Shown: positions 5,845 through 11,938 of the stretch, one piece after another
Layout of the letters: every line of letters starts with the position of its first letter
Position numbering within the stretch: the stretch's first letter is position 1
Origin: JBBRLG01 sp038231495
GTDB lineage: Bacteria > Planctomycetota > Planctomycetia > Gemmatales > Gemmataceae
DNA: 11,938 nucleotides
Reading direction: 5' to 3'
Assembly (NCBI GenBank): GCA_038231495.1
Contig: JBBRLG010000198.1
Span: 1-11,938, forward strand
Made by a program: the position numbers and the translations under genes
Notes under the pieces: model-generated
What the model was told of the DNA's origin: nothing
The model's database searches: none
What the model saw: the letters and a program-made list of their open reading frames with translations, nothing else

Positions 5845-6378
5845 ATGGCTGCTCTCTGGGTCGCACTTTATTTGCTCATCGGCTTGGGTCTCGGCGTCAT
5901 CAGCGGCATCCTCGGCATCGGCGGCGGCGTGGTGCTCGTGCCGATCCTGATGTGGTGCGGCTACAAGTACAAGATGGCCACGGGCACCAGTCTGGCCGTG
6001 CTGGTGCCGCCCATCGGCCTGCCGGCCGCGTGGAAAGCCTACCGCGACGGCAACGTCGATCTCGGCGCCGCCCTGTGCATCGCCAGCGCCTTTGCGATCG
6101 GTGCCTGGCTCGGTCGCTACGTGGTCGATGAGATCGACCCGAGCCTCTTCAAATTGGGTTTCGGCCTTTTCATGATGTTCGTCGCCATGCGGTTTATCTT
6201 TTCCGGCAGCGACGAGGTGACGATGGCGGTCGCGGGCATCGGATCTACGCTTTTTTCCATGATGGCATTCGTCGCCCTGTACCTCCTGGGCCGCTACCAT
6301 GCGAACCCGCCGGACCTCGGCCACCACATCCGCACGAGCCGCGACGAGGGCCACACCGATCCGGACTACTACATTTGA
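5845..6378 (+). CDS. TauE/SafE-family membrane permease, short form
   Basis: Predicted 177-residue inner-membrane protein of the TauE/SafE family, whose members export sulfite, sulfoacetate or other organic anions. The family motif GILGIGGGVVLVP is at 21-33 and ATGTSLAVLVP at 45-55. Helices fall roughly at 4-20, 22-37, 46-62, 72-90, 100-120 and 125-149. A hydrophilic tail rich in His, Asp and Arg follows (150-177). Typical members have about 250 residues and two homologous repeats. This one carries a single repeat plus an extra helix, so it may work as a dimer; the frame shows no sign of breakage. The start at 5845 is preferred because GAGGAA lies six bases upstream and the hydrophobic helix begins there; an open frame extends back to 5788 without a ribosome-binding site. 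It may be co-transcribed with the MFS gene 58 bases downstream. Substrate unknown. Confidence 0.75.
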   Translation: MAALWVALYLLIGLGLGVISGILGIGGGVVLVPILMWCGYKYKMATGTSLAVLVPPIGLPAAWKAYRDGNVDLGAALCIASAFAIGAWLGRYVVDEIDPSLFKLGFGLFMMFVAMRFIFSGSDEVTMAVAGIGSTLFSMMAFVALYLLGRYHANPPDLGHHIRTSRDEGHTDPDYYI

Positions 6379-6401
6379 TCCCCGGCCGCGTTCCTTACAA
6401 T
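6374..6401 (+). promoter_or_regulatory. Weak promoter candidate before the MFS gene
   Basis: TTTGAT (6374-6379) and TACAAT (6396-6401) are 16 bases apart. The -10 box matches five of six consensus positions; the -35 box is weak and overlaps the TauE/SafE stop codon. Transcription would start near 6407, about 30 bases before the MFS ATG. Confidence 0.22.
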
Positions 6402-6436
6402 GAAAGTGGAACAGCGCACCCTACGAGGAGGCACCG

Positions 6437-7828
6437 ATGAGCGAAGGGGAAAGCCAGGAGAACCCGTTTCCGGCGAACGGGCGGGCAGGCAAGCTCGCCC
6501 CGATCACGCCGCGGGAGTGGGGGTTCCTGCTGGTCCTGGCGGCGACGCAGTTCACGAACATCATGGACTTCATGATCATCATGCCGTTGGAGCCGCGCTA
6601 CAAGGACATTTGGCCGGACATCACGCCCTTCGGTTTCGGCCTGATCGTGATGGCTTACGGGATTGCCGCCGGCCTCGCCGGTCTGCTGGGCGCCTTCTTT
6701 AACGACCGCTTCGATCGCAAGAAGTGGCTCCTGACTTTGTACGCGGGTTTCACGGTCGGTACGTTTCTGTGTGCCGTGGCCTCGACCTACTGGATGCTCG
6801 TGTTGGCCCGCCTCGTCGCGGGCATGTTCGGCGGCATCATGGGAGCGGTGGTGCTGGCTATCGTCGGCGACCTGTTCCAAGACGCCCGCCGGGGCCGGGC
6901 GACCGGCGTCATCATGTGGGGCTTTTCGGTGGCGTCCATCGTCGGCGTCCCCGCCGGGCTGATGCTCTCGGATGCAATGGGTGGCGACCCGCTGCGCAGT
7001 GTCCAGGTGCCGTTCGCCGCCCTCGCGGTGTTCTGCCTTCTGATCTGGGTTTTGTCCCTTTTCGTGTTGCCCAAGGTGCGGGGGCACATTGCCGAGGGTG
7101 GCCACAACATCCTCGGTTCGATGTTTCGCGTCATGACCGACGCCAGCCATTTGCGGGCCTACCTGTTCATGTTCTTCCTGACGATTAGCACGTTTCTGCT
7201 GGCCCCGTTCCTGAGCGCCTACGTGGTCGCCAACATCGGCCGCAGCAAGGAAGAGTTGAAGTGGATTTACGTCTGCGGCGGCCTGGCGACGTTCCTGACG
7301 CTGCCGATGGTTGGCGTCATGGCCGACCGCCGTGGGAAGCTGCCGGTGTTCCGCGTCATGGGTACCTTGACGATAGTGCCGATCCTCGTTCTGACCAATT
7401 TGCAGTGGCTGCTCGGCCTGGTCGATGTGCCGTCATTGATGCTGCCGCTGACACTGGTTGCCACGACGCTTTTCATGATCATTTCTTCGGCCCGCAACGT
7501 CCCGGCGATGGCGATGATCACCGCCAGCACGCGGCCGCGCTACCGCGGCAGTTTCCTCAGCGTGAATGCCTCGGTCCAGCAGTTCGCCTGCGCCACGGCG
7601 TCCGGTATCGCCGGTTTGCTGCTGGTGCGAAAGGACGAGCATTCGCAGCTCGAAGGCTTCCCGCTCGTCGGTGTGATCGCCACGGTGGTCACGGTCGGCA
7701 GCGTCCTCCTTGCGGAGCGGCTGCGCCCCGCCGAGATTGAGCCGGGCGTGGTGAACGCCTTGGAGACGGAGGAAGAGTTGACCATCGAAGGCCGCGCTTC
7801 AGACACCGGCGTGGTGTCCACTTCGTGA
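6437..7828 (+). CDS. Major facilitator superfamily transporter, 12 helices
   Basis: Predicted 463-residue MFS permease of the drug/metabolite H+ antiporter (AraJ-like) type. Twelve hydrophobic segments can be placed at about 28-50, 66-88, 98-117, 119-142, 157-177, 191-212, 240-262, 275-297, 304-326, 332-352, 370-396 and 408-426. The loop 2-3 motif A is present as GAFFNDRFDRKKWL (85-98), and a repeat, GVMADRRGKL, follows helix 8 (293-302). Helix 1 contains the membrane acidic residue D44 in NIMDFMIIMPLEP. N-terminal (1-26) and C-terminal (430-463) tails are hydrophilic. GAGGAG six bases before the ATG fixes the start. The last 30 bases overlap the 3' end of the LarA-family gene on the other strand. 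Likely an efflux pump; substrate cannot be read from sequence. Confidence 0.88.
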   Translation: MSEGESQENPFPANGRAGKLAPITPREWGFLLVLAATQFTNIMDFMIIMPLEPRYKDIWPDITPFGFGLIVMAYGIAAGLAGLLGAFFNDRFDRKKWLLTLYAGFTVGTFLCAVASTYWMLVLARLVAGMFGGIMGAVVLAIVGDLFQDARRGRATGVIMWGFSVASIVGVPAGLMLSDAMGGDPLRSVQVPFAALAVFCLLIWVLSLFVLPKVRGHIAEGGHNILGSMFRVMTDASHLRAYLFMFFLTISTFLLAPFLSAYVVANIGRSKEELKWIYVCGGLATFLTLPMVGVMADRRGKLPVFRVMGTLTIVPILVLTNLQWLLGLVDVPSLMLPLTLVATTLFMIISSARNVPAMAMITASTRPRYRGSFLSVNASVQQFACATASGIAGLLLVRKDEHSQLEGFPLVGVIATVVTVGSVLLAERLRPAEIEPGVVNALETEEELTIEGRASDTGVVSTS

Positions 7829-9112
7829 CGCCCGCCGGCCGCGCACCGAGTGCGGAAACAACCGTTCCTGAATAAGGTTGCCCGCGGCGTCGAACGGCAC
7901 CGCGATGGCCTCACCCTCGACATGCAGATGCGGATGCTGCCGCGTCTCGTCGAGCAAGGCCGGCGAGACCCAAAGGTCGGCCACTTCGAGCGTGTTGGGA
8001 ATGACCGCCAGACGGAGCTTGTCGCCGAGCGGCTGCCAGCAAGTCTGGATGCCCGTGTCGATACACTCGCGGTCGGTCGCGAAGGCAAAAGGCAGCTTGG
8101 AACGCCACAAGAAGCAGGCCGTCAGGTTGTTCATGCGGAACGGCACCGGGTCGATGGACGCCAATAAGCGGTCGGTCGTCAAGTCCGCGATGCCGACGCC
8201 GGTGCCGTTGCCGTGGCTCTCCGGCGACAAATCCAGGGCGCAGATGCGCGTGATCTTGGGACTCTCGAACTCCGGCTGACACTCGATCAGCAGCCGGCCG
8301 ACGACGTTGGGGTCGATGCCGGCCCCGCTGTAATTCTTGCCGATCTCGCCGATGACGAGTAGGTCGAGCTGCTCGAAAGGCAACCGCCCCATCAACCCGC
8401 GCGCCTCCGTGAGCAACCCCGGCTCGACGGCCAGCAAGTCTTCGCGGTCCACGACTTGCAGTCGGGCCGTCTGTTCCCGTGCGTTTTCCAGTACCGCCAG
8501 CCCGGCGAGGAACGGCGTCTTTTCCAGCACGACTTTCGCTGTCTCCGGCAGCATGTCGCGCAGGCCGCGGAAGCCCCAGCGGTGGTGTTGTGCCGCCCCG
8601 TCGCGCTTGCCCAGGCCGATCACGAGCATTTTCGTGATACCGCTCTCGTAGGTTCCCCGGAAATCGGTATGCGGCTTGACGCGCGCGACGGTCACGACCG
8701 CGTCGGCCTCCAGGGCGTTCTTGTCCCAGTAAACGGGTTCGCCCCAGCTATTGGTGCCGATGCGCACGGCGTTCATGTCAGTCAGCACCGGCACGCCGAG
8801 CGCCTGTTCACTAACGCCGTACTCCGCGAGCAAATCGCGCTGCCCGTCCGCCGTGGCCCCGCCGTGACTGCCCATCGCGGCGACGACGAAAGGACTGGCC
8901 CCCAGGTCGCGCAGAGTGTGCAGGGTGGCGCGGACAATGGTGGCAAGGTTGGCAATGCCGCGGCTGCCGACGCCGACCGCCACACGCGCCCCGCGCCGCA
9001 ACCGTCCCGGCAGTCGCGAGCCGAGCCATTGCTTGCGCACCTCGGCGGCAACATCGGCGACGACGGGTTGAGCGGCAACCTGGCGGACGAGTGTTAACGG
9101 CGGGAGTTGCAT
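7799..9112 (-). CDS. LarA-family (lactate racemase-like, DUF2088) protein
   Basis: Predicted 437-residue cytoplasmic protein related to LarA, the nickel-pincer lactate racemase (424 residues in Lactobacillus plantarum). Family landmarks are present: VGVGSRGIAN (46-55), MGSHGGAT (80-87, H83 matching the GSH histidine of LarA), VKPHTDFRG (145-153, H148), a lysine at 161 in GITKMLVIGLGKR where LarA carries the cofactor-bound lysine, and H176/H177 as candidates for the nickel-binding histidine. GKNYSG (258-263) may supply the later catalytic lysine. The spacing from H148 to K161 is 13, larger than in LarA, so substrate and even racemase activity are uncertain; LarA homologues act on varied 2-hydroxyacids. 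GGAGG six bases before the ATG supports the start. No larB, larC or larE is nearby. The C-terminal RRASRSGHHAGV tail is encoded by the region overlapping the MFS gene. Confidence 0.8.
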   Translation of the reverse strand: MQLPPLTLVRQVAAQPVVADVAAEVRKQWLGSRLPGRLRRGARVAVGVGSRGIANLATIVRATLHTLRDLGASPFVVAAMGSHGGATADGQRDLLAEYGVSEQALGVPVLTDMNAVRIGTNSWGEPVYWDKNALEADAVVTVARVKPHTDFRGTYESGITKMLVIGLGKRDGAAQHHRWGFRGLRDMLPETAKVVLEKTPFLAGLAVLENAREQTARLQVVDREDLLAVEPGLLTEARGLMGRLPFEQLDLLVIGEIGKNYSGAGIDPNVVGRLLIECQPEFESPKITRICALDLSPESHGNGTGVGIADLTTDRLLASIDPVPFRMNNLTACFLWRSKLPFAFATDRECIDTGIQTCWQPLGDKLRLAVIPNTLEVADLWVSPALLDETRQHPHLHVEGEAIAVPFDAAGNLIQERLFPHSVRGRRASRSGHHAGV

Positions 9113-9248
9113 GAGTGGCCTCCGGTGGATAACGGCCGCGACTGCACCAGCGCCGTTTCAGGCATTGTGACACGCGGCAACCCAAAACGGAAGCCTTTTC
9201 AAAGCTACCGAATTCGCGTTCTCGTCACCGTTGGCCAATTTTTCGAGC

Positions 9249-9254
9249 TATAGT
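9249..9254 (+). promoter_or_regulatory. Possible -10 box for the coiled-coil gene
   Basis: TATAGT on the plus strand in the 231-base divergent spacer between the LarA-family gene and the coiled-coil gene. No good -35 box is found at 16-18 bases. If used, the leader would be about 85 bases. Nothing else in the spacer is identifiable. Confidence 0.22.
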
Positions 9255-9343
9255 TCACCTGTCCAACGGAAACAGCAGGTACGGCAGCGGCCAAACCGTT
9301 GCGGTATCCAGAGACAGCGACACTCAGCGGGAGACCGTGAACC

Positions 9344-10159
9344 ATGGCCAGACCCCTCTCCACTCCCGATCTGCGGAGTGGGACGAACGGCAGACCGTCC
9401 TCGACCAACGAACTTAGCCTGGCGGACTTGCCGGGCGATACGTCCAAGCGCGCCAAGTCGCGCCCGGAATTCGTCCTCGATCAACTCCAGGAGAACGACC
9501 GCCTGCGCAGCGAGAACACCGAGCTGCGCGCCCTCTGTTACGAGCTGGAACAGGCGTTGCAGGAATCCAGCCAGCACAACGACGGCAGTGAGGCGGTCCG
9601 GTTGCGCGAGTCCGAGGCCCTGCTGGAGGAGAAGACCGAGACCATTCGCACCCTGCACCAGCAGTTGCAGGAAACGCAAGCGACGCTGCAAGACGTGGAG
9701 ACCCAGGCGGCCAAGGCCATTGAGGCGGTACATGCCAACCAGCGCGTCAACGGCCCGGTGCCGCGCGAGGCGGAACTGCTTTCCCTCAGTGAGGATCTCG
9801 AACGCGAACGCCGGCAGCTGCAAGACGACGAGCAGTCGTTGATGGAGCAAATGCGCGAGATGGAAGTCGGCATGGCGAAGGAGCGGGCCGAGATGGCCCG
9901 GCAGCGCAACGACCTCCAGCGCTTGCAGGGCGAAATCCGGCACGAGCTGGAGCGGCTCGAAAAGAACGGGGCCGTCCAGAGCAAGATCGACGGTTTGAAG
10001 AGTAAGCTGCAAGACGCGACCAACCGCCGGGGCGCGGCCCACGGCGCCGCGGTGAGTCCGTCCGCGCAGCTGGCGAACCAGGTGCCCGCCGCGGACGCGG
10101 CCACGGCACCCGGCCGGAAGGACAGCTTCATGGGGAGGTTGTTCGGCGGCAAGAAGTGA
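9344..10159 (+). CDS. Cytoplasmic coiled-coil protein of unknown function
   Basis: Predicted 271-residue protein without signal peptide or membrane helix. A polar, probably disordered N-terminus (1-40) precedes two long heptad-like coiled coils, roughly 43-130 (LDQLQENDRLRSENTELR) and 140-225 (LERERRQLQDDEQSLMEQM). A flexible Ala/Pro-rich linker follows (226-256), then a short basic amphipathic end, GRKDSFMGRLFGGKK (257-271). Such a tail could bind the membrane or a partner, which is inference. GGGAG lies 10 bases before the ATG, a longish but acceptable spacing. The gene is divergent from the LarA-family gene and converges on the peptidase gene. A structural or scaffold role is likely; I do not recognise a named family. 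Confidence 0.75.
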   Translation: MARPLSTPDLRSGTNGRPSSTNELSLADLPGDTSKRAKSRPEFVLDQLQENDRLRSENTELRALCYELEQALQESSQHNDGSEAVRLRESEALLEEKTETIRTLHQQLQETQATLQDVETQAAKAIEAVHANQRVNGPVPREAELLSLSEDLERERRQLQDDEQSLMEQMREMEVGMAKERAEMARQRNDLQRLQGEIRHELERLEKNGAVQSKIDGLKSKLQDATNRRGAAHGAAVSPSAQLANQVPAADAATAPGRKDSFMGRLFGGKK

Positions 10160-10165
10160 TAGACC

Positions 10166-10197
10166 GCCGCTTGCGGCTTTGCAAAGCCGCAAGCGGC
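10166..10197. terminator. Perfect 32-base palindrome between convergent genes
   Basis: The 16-base arm GCCGCTTGCGGCTTTG is followed immediately by its exact reverse complement. The element begins 7 bases after the coiled-coil gene stop and ends 9 bases before the peptidase gene stop, so it fits a bidirectional transcription barrier. No T-tract follows on either strand. Its right half recurs at 2413-2429, so it is also a member of a dispersed repeat family. Confidence 0.6.
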
Positions 10198-10205
10198 GAA
10201 TCAAA

Positions 10206-11938
10206 TCACTCCAACTTCACTTTCAGCGTCTCCTTCTTGCCGGCGCGCAGGATGACGATCTCGATCTCGTCGCCCTTCTTCTGCTTGCTCATCACTTCCG
10301 TGTAAGTCGTCATGTTCTTGACCGGCTTGCCCGCGATTTCGACGATCGTGTCGCCGCCTTTCATGCCCGCCTTGGCCGCGACCTTGCCCTCCTGCACTTC
10401 GCTAATCAAGACGCCTTTTTCGTCCTCGCTGTAGTCGGGGACGAAGCCCAACCGCGGCATGTCGCTGGGGAAGCCGCCGCCGCCGGAGCTGCCCTTGCCG
10501 GCGACGTAGTCCGGCCGCTTCTCCGCCGTGACGAACTCTTGCACGACCTCCTCGCTCAGATCGACGATGCGGCGCATGCCCTCGACGTTGATCTTGTCCG
10601 CCGTGTCGGTCGGCCGGTGGTAGTCGGGGTGGATGCCGGTCCAGAAGAACAGCACCGGCACCTTCTTCTGGTAGAACGAGAAGTGGTCGCTGTTGCCGGG
10701 CACCTTGTCGGCCTTCTTCAATTCAAAGTCGTACTTCTTGTTCAGCCGCTCGACCAGCGGGTCGAAGGTCTTGCTCGTCGTGCTGCCCTCGACCAGCAGC
10801 CGGTCCTTGCCGGTGTCCTTGTCCTTGGGCAGCCGGCCTACCATGTCGAGGTTCAGCATGGCCGCCGTGTCTTCGATCGGATAAAGCGGGTTCTTGGCGT
10901 AGTGGGCCGAGCCGAGCAGGCCCAACTCCTCGCCGCTAAACGTCATGAAAACCAGACGCCGGCACGGGCCTTTTTCGTTGGCGCGGCGGTCGCCGAAGCG
11001 CCGGGCCAGCTCCATGACCGCCGTGCTGCCCGACCCGTTGTCGTCGGCGCCGTGGTGAATGGCCATCTTCTTCAAGCCGGCCAGGCTGCCGCCCGCGCCG
11101 CCCCAGCCCAGGTGGTCGTAGTGCGCGCCGACCACGACGGTTTCCTTCGCCAGGTCGCCCTTGCCTTCGAGGACGCCGATGACGTTCTTCAGGTGGAGCT
11201 TGTCGCGGCGCATCTTGAGTTCAAAGGCGACCGACCAGTCTTTCAGCTCGACGCTGTGCGGCTTGAGGTCGCGGTTAATTTCGGCCTCGACCGTGGCCAG
11301 GTCGAGGTCCGCGCCGCTCTTGAGCAGCTTTTCGACCACCTCGCGTTTGGCCTGGAAGGCGGGCAGTTTGCCGCCGCCCTGGCCGACTGCGCTGTAGTTG
11401 AAGTCGAGCAAGTCGTCGCCCGCCTTGGCGGTGTCGGCGTCGTTGACGAACAGCACCGCGGCGGCCTTGTGCTTCTCGGCGTTTTGGAGCTTGGACGTGA
11501 ACGACGCCGCGGCGCGGAACGGGTTCTGCCCGGCCGGCGTCAAGGGCGGCGTGCCGCGGAGGACGACGACGACCTTGCCGTCCACGTCGAGGCCGGCGTA
11601 ATCGTCGTACTTCTGGGTTTCGTTGGTGATGCCGTAGCCGGCGAAGACGAGCGCCGCGTCCTTCATTTTGCCCGCGCCGCCCATGCCCATCGGGTGGAAC
11701 TGCACGCCCTGCTTCAGCTCCATTTCCTGTTTCTTGGGGCCGGTGAATTTCAGCGTGGCCGGTTCTTCGAGGACGGCGCCGGGGATGTCGAACGGCTGGA
11801 AGTAAGTGCCGTCGGGGTTGCCGGGTTTGAGGCCGCCCTGTTTGAACTGGTCGGCAATATAGTCGGCGGCAAGGTTGATGCCCTTGGTCGTCGGGCCGCG
11901 GCCTTCGAGTTCGTCGGACGCGAGGTGGGTCACGTCGC
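10206..11938 (-). CDS. M28-family metallopeptidase with PA and PDZ domains (5' end outside window)
   Basis: Partial gene, open to the window edge; at least 576 residues are visible, numbered here from the GTG codon at 11933. The conserved THLASDELEGRG opening marks the usual start of the mature M28 protein, so the missing part is probably a signal peptide and a short linker. A PA-type insert lies at about 90-215. The zinc-peptidase core follows, with all five expected metal ligands: H271 in GAHYDH, D297 in GADDNGSGS, E336 beside the general base E335 in SGEELG, D363 in LNLDMVG and H439 in HPDYHRPTDT. A glycine-rich linker (480-487) leads to a C-terminal PDZ domain (490-575; GVLISEVQEGKVAAKAGMKGGD). 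The enzyme is expected to be exported and to act as an aminopeptidase, with the PDZ possibly selecting substrates. It converges on the coiled-coil gene with 46 bases between. Confidence 0.9.
   Translation of the reverse strand, partial: DVTHLASDELEGRGPTTKGINLAADYIADQFKQGGLKPGNPDGTYFQPFDIPGAVLEEPATLKFTGPKKQEMELKQGVQFHPMGMGGAGKMKDAALVFAGYGITNETQKYDDYAGLDVDGKVVVVLRGTPPLTPAGQNPFRAAASFTSKLQNAEKHKAAAVLFVNDADTAKAGDDLLDFNYSAVGQGGGKLPAFQAKREVVEKLLKSGADLDLATVEAEINRDLKPHSVELKDWSVAFELKMRRDKLHLKNVIGVLEGKGDLAKETVVVGAHYDHLGWGGAGGSLAGLKKMAIHHGADDNGSGSTAVMELARRFGDRRANEKGPCRRLVFMTFSGEELGLLGSAHYAKNPLYPIEDTAAMLNLDMVGRLPKDKDTGKDRLLVEGSTTSKTFDPLVERLNKKYDFELKKADKVPGNSDHFSFYQKKVPVLFFWTGIHPDYHRPTDTADKINVEGMRRIVDLSEEVVQEFVTAEKRPDYVAGKGSSGGGGFPSDMPRLGFVPDYSEDEKGVLISEVQEGKVAAKAGMKGGDTIVEIAGKPVKNMTTYTEVMSKQKKGDEIEIVILRAGKKETLKVKLE

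Noticed and set aside
5389..6354. Minus-strand open frame of 321 codons opposite the CBM9-like region and the TauE/SafE gene
   Set aside because: It spans two plus-strand genes and the hairpin between them, with a His/Asp/Ala-rich composition expected from the complement of membrane-protein codons.
7850..9097. Plus-strand open frames opposite the LarA-family gene
   Set aside because: The minus-strand frame carries conserved LarA motifs along its length and a good ribosome-binding site, so these are antisense by-products.
9248..10204. Minus-strand open frame of 318 codons opposite the coiled-coil gene
   Set aside because: The Leu-rich product is the usual mirror of Gln/Glu-rich coiled-coil codons; the plus-strand frame has a ribosome-binding site and coherent heptads.

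Overview
The window looks like chromosomal DNA from a planctomycete, most likely a Gemmataceae-type member. The case is indirect. GC content and third-position GC are high. There are large exported proteins of mosaic domain architecture, including a Ycf48-like propeller joined to a CBM9-like domain, and a secreted coiled-coil protein. There is a PA-M28-PDZ peptidase. Short GC-rich palindromes of the CCGCAAGCGGC and GCTTGGGAACGAGG types are scattered between genes. No rRNA, tRNA, CRISPR array or complete insertion sequence is visible.

Layout. Positions 1-286 hold no convincing gene, only a strong palindrome at 55-79. A compact minus-strand type II toxin-antitoxin pair lies at 287-780, with a 4-base ATGA overlap and a promoter/operator-like dyad at 804-845. 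Positions 820-1329 are mostly decayed: an 11-bp stem-loop at 894-925, a coding-like minus-strand fragment ending at 970, and a palindromic repeat at 1241-1263. A minus-strand exported coiled-coil protein occupies 1330-2178. The divergent spacer 2179-2545 carries a promoter-like dyad and two repeat elements shared with other parts of the window. The centrepiece is a 1066-residue exported protein at 2546-5746 (seven-bladed Ycf48-like propeller, possible degenerate PIG-L/LmbE-like domain, TPR-like helices, CBM9-like domain). A hairpin separates it from two membrane transporters, a short TauE/SafE-type permease (5845-6378) and an MFS transporter (6437-7828). The MFS gene overlaps tail to tail by 30 bases with a minus-strand LarA-family protein (7799-9112). 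A divergent coiled-coil gene follows (9344-10159). It converges, across a perfect 32-base palindrome, on a partial PA-M28-PDZ metallopeptidase running off the right edge (10206-11938).

How they work together. Only the toxin-antitoxin pair is a clear functional unit. The two transporters may be co-transcribed, but nothing in the sequence ties them to one substrate. The exported proteins fit the large envelope and secreted inventory of planctomycetes. The LarA homologue stands without larB, larC or larE in the window, so cofactor supply would have to come from elsewhere. I see no clear new multi-gene system. The items most worth a second look are the large mosaic exported protein, the operator-like dyad of the toxin-antitoxin pair, the orphan LarA homologue and the dispersed palindromes.
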